Source: Dactylonectria macrodidyma (taxonomy: Eukaryota > Ascomycota > Sordariomycetes > Hypocreales > Nectriaceae). Taken from it: DNA of 64,000 bases. Numbering within the stretch: the stretch's first letter is position 1; each line of letters begins with the position of its first letter. The stretch is taken from positions 248,001-312,000 of the forward strand of contig JAGMUV010000034.1 in NCBI GenBank assembly GCA_020744425.1. Reading direction: 5' to 3'. Below the pieces are notes generated by a model, which saw only the letters and a list, made by a program, of their open reading frames with translations, searched no databases and had not been told where the DNA came from. Position numbers and translations under genes: made by a program. Below are positions 1-10,545 of this stretch, one piece after another.

Positions 1-1
1 G

Positions 2-514
2 CTCTACCACGGTCTGGACGTCGCTAATCCGCATTTCTTTCAGAGAACCATGCTTCTTCCGTTTACGTCGAAAACGTGCCTGAAGGTCATCCACATCCGT
101 GCTGGTTATGCCGAACGGTCATTGTTGTGGAAAATGGTCGAAGAACCAGAAACCCAACAGGCAGAGAAGACCCCAAATGGTTGTGCAGCGAATCTGAAGA
201 CCCTGTTGAGCAATGTGACGCACCACGGCTTCACCTGGGGTGATATTCGCCGTATTCGAGAAAAGTTTCAGCTTCAAGAAAAATTCTGCAACTTCATCGA
301 ATGGGCTTTCAGCCCCGAAGGCATACCCTCTCTTCGCACCATTGCAGTAGGTGACTTCTCGATCGGGTGCCAATTCCTGGAAAGCCGATTTTGTATCCAC
401 CGCAACGAAGACACTACTTTCAGTGTTCTCGAAGAAAGGGACAAAAGACTGGTTTATGTCTTGGAGAATTATTGGGATTTTGTGCAGTCCTGTCCGACCT
501 CCTGTCTGATGTAG
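2..514 (+). CDS. C-terminal part of a hypothetical fungal protein (possibly F-box family), 5' end outside window
   Basis: The frame is open from base 2 to the TAG at 512-514, so the true start lies left of the window; the ATG at 50 is probably internal. The visible protein is about 170 residues. Its last half (EWAFSPEGIPSLRTIAVGDFS, then a charged stretch, then a tail ending ENYWDFVQSCPTSCLM) resembles the conserved C-terminus of a large set of ascomycete F-box/hypothetical proteins, where an EWAFGPxGLPSL-type motif precedes a 'xxLExCP' ending. That resemblance is from memory of the family. No F-box is visible because the N-terminus is missing. Function would be substrate selection for an SCF ubiquitin ligase if the family call holds. 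There is no frameshift or internal stop in the visible part. Confidence 0.5.
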   Translation, partial: LYHGLDVANPHFFQRTMLLPFTSKTCLKVIHIRAGYAERSLLWKMVEEPETQQAEKTPNGCAANLKTLLSNVTHHGFTWGDIRRIREKFQLQEKFCNFIEWAFSPEGIPSLRTIAVGDFSIGCQFLESRFCIHRNEDTTFSVLEERDKRLVYVLENYWDFVQSCPTSCLM

Positions 515-1242
515 GAACTCATGAATTACTAGCGACTTTTATCGACATACGATTTCTAACTTAGACCAAGAGCGTCGGACTGTTTCAAGGAAGGGAGGAG
601 TGTTTGTATACATCATCTTGTTTCTCTGAACTGGGAGGGCATTTGGATAGTGATGATCCAACGTCGGCGCGATCCAACGATGATCTTTTGTTTTCCATAT
701 CAGCGGTGCCGCCTGGGAGAGGGTTAGGGAATGGAGACGCGAGTCGGTGTGAAAAACCGAAAGCAGAGGTACAAACAGACTTTAATCGCCTAGAAAATCA
801 AGACCATCAATGCACCATACAAAACTTAAGTCAATCAATAATTAGAGCGAGGCTTCTTAAACATATCTCAGCCATTATTATTTCTTTTCAGCATGTTGGA
901 CATTTTGCTAAGCTTGAAAAGGGCGAAATCATTACGATAAATACATCTTAATGGCCATGCTTCTTACGATTGATAGGGCTAAATATCACAAAACTTTCAG
1001 AGCTCGACAATCCGAATCATTGCTGGCCCTGGTCTTGGGGCACCACGGTTCCCACCATCAAAATACTCCACCGAGTATTTAACTCCTTCCCGTCTTTTTA
1101 TTGTCAAGTCAACTAGGTCTCAGTTTACGGTACCTAGCTACCCTACACATTTGCGGGCCCTATGCTAGGTCCATCATTCGTTGCAGGAAACCACAGCCGA
1201 TCACCCAGTCACCACCGACAGTTGCAGCGGCATTAGAGGAAC
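515..1242. other. No recognisable gene
   Basis: Short ORFs occur on the plus strand (604-951) but show no motif, no splice logic and no family resemblance. I see nothing I can support here. Confidence 0.5.
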
Positions 1243-1338
1243 TGTGACGGGACAAGAGCACGAACGAGGTCGAGTGCGACTTGGGCAAAATGATTGTTTA
1301 CGAGGAGAGAAAGAGATTCCCAAGGGAAACTCTGACAC
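1243..1338 (+). mobile_element. 5' fragment of a gypsy-type LTR
   Basis: Starts TGTGACGGGACAAGAGCACG, the kind of terminus common in fungal Ty3/gypsy LTRs. About 60 bp from 1243 are nearly identical, in inverted orientation, to 60090-60149, and weaker similarity continues to about 1338. Beyond that the two copies diverge, so this is a truncated LTR. Confidence 0.6.
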
Positions 1339-1407
1339 CCTCACAGGAACCGCATTGCCAGACCCCGACATTCACACAGAAGATCACGGATCAACCAACC
1401 GCCATAA

Positions 1408-1455
1408 TTGGGGTGTGTCCCCCGGGGTGGAATAAAATCTAATCCAATCCAACCG
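1408..1455 (+). mobile_element. Possible 3' end of a LINE
   Basis: The segment reads CCCCCGGGGTGGAATAAAAT followed by short ATCCA-type repeats. It parallels the 3' terminus of the LINE fragment at 61806-62463 (on its own strand CCCGGGCGGAATAAATTTC followed by TTCA repeats). Fungal Tad-like elements often end in a GGAATAAA-like segment plus a short tandem tail. Only the last tens of bases are present. Confidence 0.35.
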
Positions 1456-2167
1456 CCACCACGGCAGCCGCAACTTTTATCGCCAACCCGCTCGCCTGGA
1501 GAACGACCTCTAGCCTCGAGACCTGGCTATTCGCCACTCAACGACGCACACGCGAGAGGCACGGATCTCAAATTGCCTTACGAACTACAAAGTTGCGGTG
1601 ACGCTAGGTGCAAATTTGACTAACGAGAGACTGGTTCAGGGTAGGTGACCATTCACCTATCCTTACCTTTTAGGACTGCTACCTCTAATTTATGACAAAG
1701 CATGCATACGGATGCGAAAACTTGGGAAAGGGCAAAGCGTTGTGTTTTGCATTCCGAGGGAGATAAGAGTACAAAATCATGTCAAAATCTTGGCGCAGCA
1801 GGGCCGCGAATCATCAATGAGAAGGGACATAACCGTTTCCGATGTTCTAACTCTAACTCTTATCCACTGTACTGTACCAAGCATGGCTCGAATTTCAATA
1901 AAATACACGGGTTTCGTCCGTGTGCCCATCCTTGCTTCCTGTATCTTCATTAAATTACTCCTTTTTTATCCGTGCCCACTCGTTGGGCTGAAGGTATCGA
2001 CCCTTGCCCAGCTATACCGGTACGTGTGGCCGTCCATCACATGACGAGGCTGAGATTCGGCCAGAACACGACACGAACAGCAATCGCTTTCAGAGTAAGG
2101 TGTTCCCGGAGAATACTATTCAATATCGTATTTTTAAGGTCTTAAGTATGGATATCAAGAAGTCAAG
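1456..2167. other. No recognisable gene
   Basis: Overlapping open frames at 1702-2044 lack recognisable motifs and lie between TE remnants. Nothing further supported. Confidence 0.5.
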
Positions 2168-3184
2168 TTAGAGCGGTGGGGCCGCAGGGCGGCAGCGTGC
2201 TTTGCCATGGCCATTGGTCTTGGCCTGATTGGCCTGATGACTGTTCAAATGCTGAATGAAATTGGGAATTTGAGTCGCTTGCTTGCTGCAAAAAGGACAT
2301 TGATAGAAACCTCGAGCGCTGAGGAAGCGGAGTTGGGGGTCACGACCCGTTGATTGGGTCAACTGTTTGAGATGATCGGCAAGTCCTAGTGGGAAGTTGA
2401 AGAGCCACCCTTTACTCTGAAAAAGAACTGCGTCGACGGCTGCTTGTGTCAGCGAACTCTTTGTGTTCATCGTAGCTGCTGACAGTTGCCAACGCCCGCT
2501 TTTTGACGGAAGTGGTTGGGTGCTGGTTGAACAAGCAGCATACTGGCGAGTGCTCTCTATTGAGGAGACAGACGCAGGATTTGGCCAGTAAAAGTGCGGC
2601 TCAGCCGAGGCAACCTGACTGTCAAGAGGTCTAATGGGGGGCAATTGTCCATAGAACATTGAGGGCTCATCCACCCTATAGTTGGGCTGAGAAGGATTGA
2701 GAGGTGTCGGTAGTGTTGAGTCCATGCTTTGTAGTCGGGAATGGATAGTGTTTGGGCACGTATCCCCGGGCGTTGAGGTCTGAACATTTGCAACTGTCGA
2801 AGTGTGTCCACTGTTTTTCGGGTTTTCGGAGGGCACTGGCTCAAGTTGCCGCCCTGCGGAGGGTATATCTCCTCCTTCTTGTGAGTCATGAACCTGAGTC
2901 GTTCGACCGGCCGCACTCGTAGGAGGGCGTTTGTAGGTAGCTTCAGTTTAGTTCATGACATCCCGTGCCATTTGTACTCCTCTGACTGTATCGGCTTCAC
3001 TTAATGCCGTTCTTTGCGAGGTATCATTATTTCGATGTTGCGGAGATCGTGAAAGCTGGTCCTCCGAATCGGCCGTAGATGTAACCTACTTACGATTCAT
3101 CGGATTGTCGATATTGAAGATGGTTGTCTGAACTGGGTCCTCACGTGGAGTTGCGCTAGCTTCTTCCTCCAAGAGAATTCTCAT
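2168..3184 (-). pseudogene. C2H2 zinc-finger protein with two in-frame stops
   Basis: A single minus-strand frame runs from an ATG at 3184-3182 to the stop at 2168, about 338 codons, broken only by a TAG at 3086-3088 and a TAA at 2948-2950. Both could be CAG/CAA codons changed C-to-T in a CpA context. Sequence on both sides of each stop keeps coding character. Near the C-terminus is one C2H2 finger (CPFCSKQATQIPNFIQHLNSH: C-x2-C-x12-H-x3-H). The rest is Ser/Thr/Pro/Gln-rich, as in many fungal C2H2 regulators. The upstream edge abuts hAT-1 at 3186, so the real N-terminus may have been lost. No GT-AG intron removes either stop while keeping the frame. A nucleic-acid-binding role is inferred from the finger only. 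Confidence 0.6.
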
Positions 3185-3185
3185 C

Positions 3186-5519
3186 CAGTGTGTCCATTAA
3201 CCAAGTAAAGCAAAATTTGGACCCTCTACTTGACTTGGTTGACGGGACCCCCTTGCTTTACTTTGTTTACTTGGTAAGAGAGGCTTGCTTTGCTTGGTTG
3301 GTTGAGGTTACTCGACTATTTTCCATCCTCATGTGGCTCCGGTGGTAGATCTATGCTAACATACCGCTTCGAAGCAGGTGCTTTTGGCATTCAATCGCTG
3401 CTACGGTGTCCGAATTAAGCCGATTTCGTTCATCTGTGATGACCTTCTTTGTCTGTGAGAAAACGCGTTCACACTCAGCGCTCATTGCTGGGCAACTGAA
3501 CAAGTCAAAGGCCATCTTGGTCAGGATGGGGTAGTCAGATGTATGGCGAACCCACCACTCCAGAGGATCCTCAACATCCAGATCAGCCTTATTATTCCTG
3601 GCCATAAACTCATCCAGCTCAGATGTCAGTTTTGTCCGCTTCCCTCGTGTGGCTGACGCTGCAATGGCAGCAAGCCTCTGACGACGCTTACGAGCTTGCT
3701 GGAGTGGATCAAGCCTCGCCCTGTTATCAGCAACAGCCTCTTCCTCCTCCTCCTCCTCCTCCTGCTGTAGTGCTCCTTCTATTAGGCCCACTTCTGCAGC
3801 TGCTTCTTCGTATTGTATATAAGCCTCCTGCACCACTCTCTTCGCCCCGTTGATCCATTGCGTTTCAGATCTCTCTCAATCATGGAATATACAGAGTTCC
3901 AGCGGATGCCGCCATCGACCAGGACTCTAGTGTAGAGGTGCTCGATGCTGCCTTCGTGGTACGCCTGAAGAATGTACTGCTTCAGTCGCTCCCGTCGCTG
4001 GTCGCTTCTGTTGATCCACGTACAGAAGTTGTGGAGCTTGCCGACAAAGCTTTGCTTCCTCCATATCTCAAACCGCTCGTCATCCGATGCGCCGCGGAGC
4101 CGTTGCTCCAGCTTGCTAACGCCCTGCCCAAAGAGGAGAGCTTTGACGATGAGGTTCAGCATATGGCCGACGCACCAAAGGCGACTCTGACGGTTGATTG
4201 TAGGGTACTGCTTTGCTAGCTCCTGAATGCATGTGTCATTGTTGCTAGCGTTGTCCATCATAAAGAAGCCAATGACGGGGGAGATTTCGTAGAAATCGAT
4301 GACTGTTAATGGCACCTTGGCAATATTCTCGCCGGAGTGAGGGCCTTTCAGTGGGGGAAAGTCCAGGAGAGCTGTTTGTAACCTATGTCCTTCATCCAAG
4401 AAGTGAGCAACAACAGCTAGATAGTTGGTCCCTTCTTCAGATGTCCACGCATCCGTCGAGACGTGAATCTTGCTTGTTGTGAGATGGAGCTTTTCCCTCA
4501 GCCAAACACGTCTCCCAGCATCACCAAACCATTTCTCTTTGACCCAGCTACTAAGGGCTGATGGCTCTTGGGCAGAATCTTGTCGCTGTCTTCCAGATAG
4601 TTGGCAAACATCTCATAAGTGCGTTGATGGGGGTGAGATCAAGATCGATCACCCAGTCGGTAAAGTCGTCTTTAAATTGCAGGTCGTGGAACACCAAGCG
4701 CCGACCTCCGAGGTATGATGTGAGATTTGTTGCGCCCTTGGCTATGCTGAAGGGGTTGCATTCTGCTGCCTTGTAGCCAAATTCTTCCAGCCTGTGCTGA
4801 TGTTTCAGATGGTATATAATGCTGGTCGTGCTCTCACTGGCAAAGAGCGCAGTATTGTGATGGCCACCAATGTGGCAGTATTTGCAGAGCCAGTACTTAT
4901 TGTCTCCGTCCGTTGTAAGCTGTGCACCGTGTCTGTAGATTGCTGAGGGTTGGGATTTGGAGTTGATGGCGCGCTTATGAGGCTGACGATATCGGATGGA
5001 TGGCACTGGCTTCCCATCGTAACGGATTTTGTCCCACTCGATAGGGAAATGGCATTGAGAAGCTTTTGGCACCTCTCTTTCGTGGGAAACGGTTGCGGGA
5101 AAAGCGCCATGAAGTGGCACACTGGTTGGGGTTGAGACCGAGCTAGAGGTACTGGACTGAGCAGAATCGATCGGCTCAGAGGGAGTCCTAGGGGGTGTAG
5201 CCTTTCCAAACCTTCCCCGAGGCTGAAACATTGGATATGAAGGCATTATTGACTTGAGATTTGGACTGTGCGAGACTTTCTGGCAGCAAAAGACAAGGGA
5301 CAAATTGATCGGGCTGCAGCCTCCTGTCGCGACCTCAGAAAAAGGAGGTTTCGCAACGACTTGCCTAAAACGGAAATTAGTCGAGTAACCTCAAGTAACC
5401 CCGAGTAAGCGAAAGGGTCTTGCTTTGCTTGGTTGAAGACCATCTTTACTTTACTTGGTTGTTACGTAATCAACCTATCCCAACCAACCCTTACCTTACC
5501 TTGGTTGTTGGACACACTT
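3186..5519 (-). mobile_element. hAT transposon copy 1 (degenerate)
   Basis: The left end reads CAGTGTGTCCATTAACCAAG and the right end, reverse complemented, AAGTGTGTCCAACAACCAAG. These are imperfect hAT-type TIRs starting CAGTG-like. Subterminal regions 3200-3320 and 5390-5510 are filled with CTTGCTTTACTTGGTT-type repeats, as expected for hAT ends. No 8-bp target duplication is present: the left flank is TTCTCATC and the right flank TGGGTCTC. The flanks also differ in content (C2H2 pseudogene on the left, LINE ORF2 on the right). A later rearrangement or recombination between copies is likely. Confidence 0.75.
3351..5303 (-). pseudogene. hAT transposase, frameshifted and internally deleted
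   Basis: Three pieces in different frames together read as a hAT transposase. The N-terminal piece (5303-4551) holds a BED-type finger (WLCKYC...HLKHQH). The middle (about 4550-3782) has STDAWTSEEG, GPHSGENI, a DNASNNDTCI segment, LWCVGHMLNLIVKALLFG and GKLHNFCTWINRSD. The C-terminal piece (3836-3351) has EWWVRHTSDYPILTKMA and AMSAECERVFSQTKK, the hAT dimerisation region. Frameshifts lie near 4600, 4550 and 3800. After IRWNSVYSMIERDLK the usual region of roughly 200 residues before the C-terminal domain is mostly missing, replaced by a Glu-rich run coded by a CTC repeat at 3736-3765. The copy cannot encode an active enzyme. Confidence 0.85.
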
Positions 5520-5744
5520 TGGGTCTCTTGATTGGTCCAATCGTCAATTGGAAGGAAGGCTTTATATCCTGGATGAGAGGTAAAGAACTTCTTCCCGCTT
5601 CGCTGTGCCCAAGGCTCCTGGACTAGGATAATGTCTATCTGGTCTTCCCAGCAGAGCTGAAGGAAGGCTGAATGCGCTGGAGCTGTCTTACCGACATTGC
5701 CTTAAGCTATCCATAGGGGAGCCTTTTGGGCTGGGCAATTCCTT
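5520..5744 (-). pseudogene. LINE ORF2, N-terminal endonuclease fragment
   Basis: The frame reads LWIA-stop-GNVGKTAPAHSAFLQ and then ILVQEPW, followed by a region ending near WTNQETQ. This is the start of an APE-type endonuclease domain, where NVGxSxxAHxxxLQ and VLVQEPW are conserved. The in-frame TAA at 5702-5704 fits CAA-to-TAA. The reading frame ends abruptly at the hAT-1 junction. The reverse transcriptase region is absent from this locus. Confidence 0.7.
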
Positions 5745-7580
5745 CTATGCCTCTTCGTCATCTAAGGTAGAGAAGGCATTCGCGACGTTATAGTCCTTCC
5801 GCGGAAGGTCTCGGCCCCTGCGTTGGCTGCTGGCTAGCTGTATGTTGCTAGCTTGCTGACCTAGCTGTTGGTCTAACAGCTGTACCTCAATAGCTTGTGT
5901 ATTGACTGTTATCTCCATTCCGTCTTCTGATGTCTCAGATGAGGGCGTTGAGGTCAGGGAGCTAGACGCAGAGGCAGAGGCCCGGCGGCTGTTGCTAGTA
6001 GAGCCGGTCAATCCAAAGGTGCTCTGACTTGTTCGTCTGTTGTACTCGAAGGTAGCTCTTCTGACCGATCCGACGGATTGCCTTGAGTTCCTTGCCTGTT
6101 AGAGAGATTGTGTCGCCGTTCTTCCTGATCGGCTTTGCAGGGCAGCCTTCGTGGCTGGCTGGACAGGGTCCGCAGCAGTTAGAGCATTTTGGCGGAAGGT
6201 TACATGGTTGCAGATGCGGCTGACCCTCTATCATAGGGCTGCTGCAGGTCTCACATCGCGGCTGCCGGTGACAGTAGCGGACTGGATGGAAGCCCTGACA
6301 TCCTGGGTTGTGTAGCTGGATGGGAGCTTTCTTATCGATTCGTCTTGCCAATGCACTGGTCCCAAAGACCCGAAAAGGTCCGACCGGTTCAAGGAAGGAG
6401 CAATCCACGTCTTCCTTCCTGCATCAGGGTTCTGAGCTGAGTGCCTTGACGGCTGCAGTCGTATGGGTCGTTGGCCCGTCTGAGCGATGACTTCGTCTTC
6501 AATTGCTGCCTCTGCGCTGATCATCTCCCCATGGATATTCGGGAGCCTAGTCGGGCAGCTAGGGATGGCGTAATTGAACCACTTGACTGGTAGCTCAACC
6601 TTTGAGGCGCTAAGGCAGACCTGCAGTTACCCTTGGCTAGCAATAAGCTTATCGCGAATTGCTGCGTTGATCGGGCGAATGTTGGAAGAACTGAGGATTC
6701 CCCCTCAACTTCAGGATTAAAGTTAAGGTTTGAAGTCCTAAAACTTAGATCGTAGGACTTGATCGTAGGACTTTCTAGGACTCAAGTCCTAGAAGGGACC
6801 ACTCGAAGATATAAGGTCTTAAAGGTCCTTCGATTGCAAGAAGAACAATAACAATAAGAACAACTTTCTCATCAAGTGCACTCAGCATTCCTGCGCAATC
6901 CAACAACAGCGAATAGAGAAGCCTGTTGCTGTGGTGTGGATGTCTGGTATCTCAGCTAGCGATAGGCCTAGGGCTCTGCATGTGGCCTCGCGTAGGGCAA
7001 AGTTCCTTAAACTTCGGGCCCACTGATGGTGTTCCTTTGGGACTCTTACAAGGACCTGAAGGGTCTCTTTCTTTGGCTGCAGACTTGCTTTTGCTGTTGC
7101 GGCTGGCCTGGCTGGGCCCTGTGAGCTTAGCTGGTCATCGAGCTTGCTAGCGATAGCTGCCTAGGTCTCCGAGCGTTCTGTCTCAGCTGTCTGACCTCCG
7201 TAGATACGGCTCGTCAGATAGGTCGGGATGCTCTGGAAGAGCTTCTGTAGGGTCTGTTTCTCATTCTGGCTGGCATTATCGATAATACTATCGATAGCTT
7301 CTGCTAGCTGTTTGATCCTTTCGACAAAGGTGCGGAGTGCGGAGATGAGAGGGTCCAGGGGCCCCTGTTCAGAGGGCCCCTTTTCACTTTGCTGGGACCT
7401 ACCCGGTGCAGCCAGAGCCGGCTGCGTAAGGGATTCGGGCAGCGCTGTGCGCCTTCGCTTTGTACGGAAGGAGGGCGTCAGCTCTTCAAGATAGGTTTGA
7501 GGACTGCTTTCTAGCAGCTGCTGGTACGCTGGGTTGTTTCTATGTGGGGTGCCCGGCAGGGCGGCCGGCGCGGCAGCCAT
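5745..7580 (-). pseudogene. LINE ORF1 (gag-like, zinc-knuckle), multiply disrupted
   Basis: Starts at ATG 7580-7578 (MAAAPAALPGTP). In order: a variable N-terminus, an RNA-binding-like middle (ETLQVLVRVPKEHHQWARSL; then KVELPVKWFNYAIPSCPTRL and AQTGQRPIRLQPSRH), and a Cys/His knuckle region (CQGFHPVRYCHRQPRCETC, then CSNCCGPCPASHEGCP). The order matches fungal Tad-type ORF1. Damage includes a TAG at 7161-7163 and a TAA at 6627-6629, both possible CpA-to-TpA changes. There are two roughly compensating frameshifts near 6400 and 6010, and an LTR insertion at 6680-6908. Removing the LTR and one copy of its 5-bp duplication rejoins the frame across the insertion (FSIR to PINAAIRDKL), which confirms the reading. 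Confidence 0.75.
6680..6908. mobile_element. Solo LTR (TGTTGG...CAACAACA), 229 bp
   Basis: Flanked by the perfect 5-bp direct repeat GCGAA (6675-6679 and 6909-6913) and bounded by TG...CA. The inside contains several TAGGACTT/AAGTCCTA repeats. The similar LTR at 22681-22920 shares the AGTCCTA motifs and terminal style. Small size and termini suggest a Ty1/copia-type LTR, but no internal region is present to prove it. Confidence 0.85.
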
Positions 7581-7734
7581 AGCGGGCCCGGGAGTTGGAG
7601 GGTATTGTGAGATAAACGGTTACACCAAAAACGTAGCGCCGCTACTGATGTTACAGCTTCTCTTATCGATTGGGTATATGTGCCACAATCTGACAGGTAT
7701 CCTCTCCTAGCCTTCCTAAATAAGTAATTATTGG

Positions 7735-7875
7735 CATCAAGTACTTGACAACTTGACACTCCTTTAACTTGATTGATTGACGATAACCCTTAGACTTGAC
7801 TTGAGAACTTGACTTGACGAGAAGTCGAACTTGATTGAGAATTGTCAAGTTCGAGCTTGATTGTTAGCCACACTG
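7735..7875. mobile_element. One end of a hAT-type element
   Basis: Ends (reverse complement) with CAGTGTGGCTAACAATCAAG, a hAT-like TIR related in its first bases to hAT-1. It is preceded by an array of ACTTGACTTGA-type subterminal repeats. The opposite end and any transposase are not visible, so this is a fragment or a very short derivative. Confidence 0.5.
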
Positions 7876-8036
7876 AACGCGGAAGTCATCGTCGATGTTC
7901 AATGGCTTGGATGAGGGGCTTTCTGGTAATAGGTTTATGGAACAGCCCTCCTGAACTCGATCCAACTACATTCCGGAGATATCATTCGAAATGGGTATGT
8001 TTTCATTCATAGTTACGTTGGTCTTGGCGTACTAAT

Positions 8037-8210
8037 TGATACGTGAAACCAGTCTTGGGCCTGGTGCTTAAGACTGGCATTATATGTAACATCACGTGAG
8101 GAAGGAGACCTTATGCTTCCATCCTCAACTGTAGTCTTAGCTCACCATCCATCTTTCTACATCTACATGACAACCTCACTTTATGTGACCTCCGCGATAT
8201 ATTCGCATCA
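8037..8210 (+). mobile_element. Solo LTR, family A, copy 1 (174 bp)
   Basis: Begins TGATACGTGAAACCAG and ends TATTCGCATCA. Flanked by the 5-bp direct repeat CTAAT (8032-8036, 8211-8215). More than 90% identical by eye to copies at 14476 and 29083, each with its own different target duplication. Contains the palindrome ATCACGTGA. Confidence 0.85.
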
Positions 8211-8784
8211 CTAATATAGCAATTCAGCGCAAGATTTCTTACATCCAATCCTGGTGATGGGTATGTTGGAGGTGGTGGCTGGAGTTTATGAAATGCCATC
8301 GCATCGTTGGCACCTGTCTAAGCTTAAGCGTGCTATAAATATAGTTTACTTATGGGTGATGAAAAATCTAGTTCGATAATTACTGGCGGCAGCTGCGAGG
8401 GACTGTGGTGGCTGAGGAGGAGTAGGCGCTAGAGGAGCCAACATTGGCATGGCAATTCTGTCCGGCAACTGTGTGACGGGCTAGAATATTCGGTCGTGAT
8501 ATCAATGGAAGCTGAGGGTCGATGATCATTTCCGCCACGACGTTGTCATTGATAATAAAGACCAACCGAGTTAAAGTACTAGACGCATTCGGAAATGAAT
8601 ATCAGGGCGGAGGTTGAACACTGGAGCAGCACAGATGTTACATCAAATGCGTATGGAATATCCAAACGGAGAGAATTGAAACGGTAAAATCTAGTTTGAG
8701 TTGGTTCAAGGTCAAGTAGAGAGTCCCAACCTTGATACACGTGATTCACGGGACAAAGTGGAGAGATTAAGCTTCGTCACGCAT

Positions 8785-8924
8785 CATCTCCTTAGGTGCT
8801 GTAATGCTTGTGGAGCACCTTTGGGACTTCTCCAGGTTGACAGCCGCTAAGCTATTACTAGGTAGTTTTGCTTTTTGCAAGGTAGCAGACGTGCTCCACA
8901 AGCATTACAGCACCTAAGGAGATG
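8785..8924. repeat. Long perfect inverted repeat (34-bp arms, 72-bp loop)
   Basis: Arms 8785-8818 and 8891-8924 are exact reverse complements, starting CATCTCCTTAGGTGCTGTAA. The loop is unrelated sequence. No clear target duplication is seen. It could be a small MITE or a hairpin-forming insertion. Confidence 0.8.
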
Positions 8925-10545
8925 TTAGTTAGCCAAGCTGTCGTTCCTGGATTGGTAAGCCGATAAGGGCCGATGTACTCAGTGGATTGGAAGACCCTTC
9001 GAGCACACGACCCTCACTTGAGCCCATTTTGGATTTATTTCATAACCTAGACTGCGGAAGCACAATACCCATTAATATTCATATAAGGTATCAACACCAT
9101 GGTTTATTCCTTACACCATGAAAGATTCATTTGCATTTTGAATCCAAAAATCAACGTGAGACCCTATGCTCTGATTTCCTACCAACGAGAATGAAAATGT
9201 AAAGCAACTAACCATAAAAGACAATGCGTCGACTCCAACTAAACCTGGGTAGAAAACGCCGCCGAATACAATCGCTGCACACACGAGAAGTCGCATTGCT
9301 CGACTGCAGGGAAAGCTCAAGAGAGTCAGAGCAGAACTACAACGCTGGCATGGTCATTGCCCCCACACTAAGGCAGCCTCCCCGCCTTGCCCGAGAGGAC
9401 GCATTTCGAGTGTGGTAATCTAGGCAGGGCCAAAGGGTCAGGGTAATACGTTGTTCTTATCTGCAGGATTGTCATGGCTGCATCGCAGGTTAACGACGAT
9501 TCTCAACTTGGTTCTCAAATTGTAGCGCGGAGCTGAAGTAGGGTGATGGGTCCTTTCACATCGATCATATTTAAGACAACAGTGACTATAGAATCATTTG
9601 TCAAGCGGTACCTTTGCAGCTCATAGTAATTATAGTGTGAAGGAGGGAAGAGTTGAAATAGGGAAAAGCAATTGGTGCGCACGTGACCTACCGCCTGAAC
9701 AGCAATATTTAATAGATTATCAATTGGAAGATAATAGACCTACGAATAAATTTGTACAGCGAGGGATTTTCCGGACAACCCCCTGTCAAGAAGTGGTCAC
9801 TTCAAGGCTAGCACCGACGTTTTCCGCTGTCTGATGGTGCCATATCTCACTAAATTAGCACGGTTTAATTTCGCGTCTCTTACTTCGTAGTTGAGTGGAA
9901 TTCACTTGAAAGAGGTATAACAGAGACCAAGGGCCAGCCCCGTATAGTATGTATTTGTAACAGTACGAAGTTGTGATCCCTTTAATAACCTACTTACACC
10001 TTCAGACTTCAATAAATAACGATGTCTTATAACCTTCAAATTGTAAAATCAAGTATTTCCAAATTCAGCATTTGAAGCTGTATGATGTAAGGGTTGGGTG
10101 TGTACTAGGGTGACTTATAGAGTGATCGAGGTCCTAGGTGTATTCAAAGCTTCCACTTGACGAGCTCTCTACGAAGGCTCACTGAGCCTTCCTAATATGC
10201 ATCTTGGTCCCTGACTAAGAGGGGTCTAGCCGTAATGTGGTCATGCCCTCTTTGGTAACCGTGGAAGCATTAGGTTTTAAAAATGCCTAAATCGTGGAAA
10301 AAACTGTATTTTCTGCCTTTGTGCCAGCAACTTGCTCGCCCTTGATGGAGCAGACAGCATCTCAATTAGTAGGCTGCGGCAGCTAACAGCTCGGCCACAT
10401 AGATAGCAGACAGGCCAATTGATTCAGAATAGCTAGAGAAGCATCTAATAGAATGCTACATCGGATCAGATCTTGGTGGCTGATGTCGGCAAGGCATCTA
10501 AAGGTCGGTAGCAGCCTGAGATCAAGGGGGCTTTTAGAAGGTGTG
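8925..10545. other. Gene-poor stretch
   Basis: Only short ORFs without family features. One minus-strand ORF at 9111-9296 begins with a hydrophobic N-terminus but nothing else supports it. Confidence 0.5.

Larger units (their letters stand above)
5520..7620 (-). mobile_element. Tad-like LINE (non-LTR retrotransposon), truncated, interrupted by a solo LTR
   Basis: On the minus strand it has a gag-like ORF1 with CCHC-type knuckles, followed by the start of an endonuclease ORF2. ORF2 is cut at 5519 by hAT-1, and its continuation is not found on the other side of that element. A 229-bp LTR sits inside ORF1. The 5' limit is uncertain; ORF1 begins at 7580 and the 5' UTR may extend further right. 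Confidence 0.75.

Noticed and set aside
604..951. 115-residue plus-strand ORF
   Set aside because: No motif, no coding-like composition, no promoter or splice logic.
3736..3765. (CTC)n tract as a possible functional microsatellite
   Set aside because: It simply encodes the Glu-rich run inside the degenerate hAT-1 transposase.
9111..9296. 61-residue minus-strand ORF with a hydrophobic start (MRLLVCAAIVFGG)
   Set aside because: The remainder has no cysteine pattern or conserved feature; a hydrophobic start alone is weak in AT-rich sequence.
9598..9834. 78-residue plus-strand ORF
   Set aside because: Isolated, no recognisable feature, non-ATG start.
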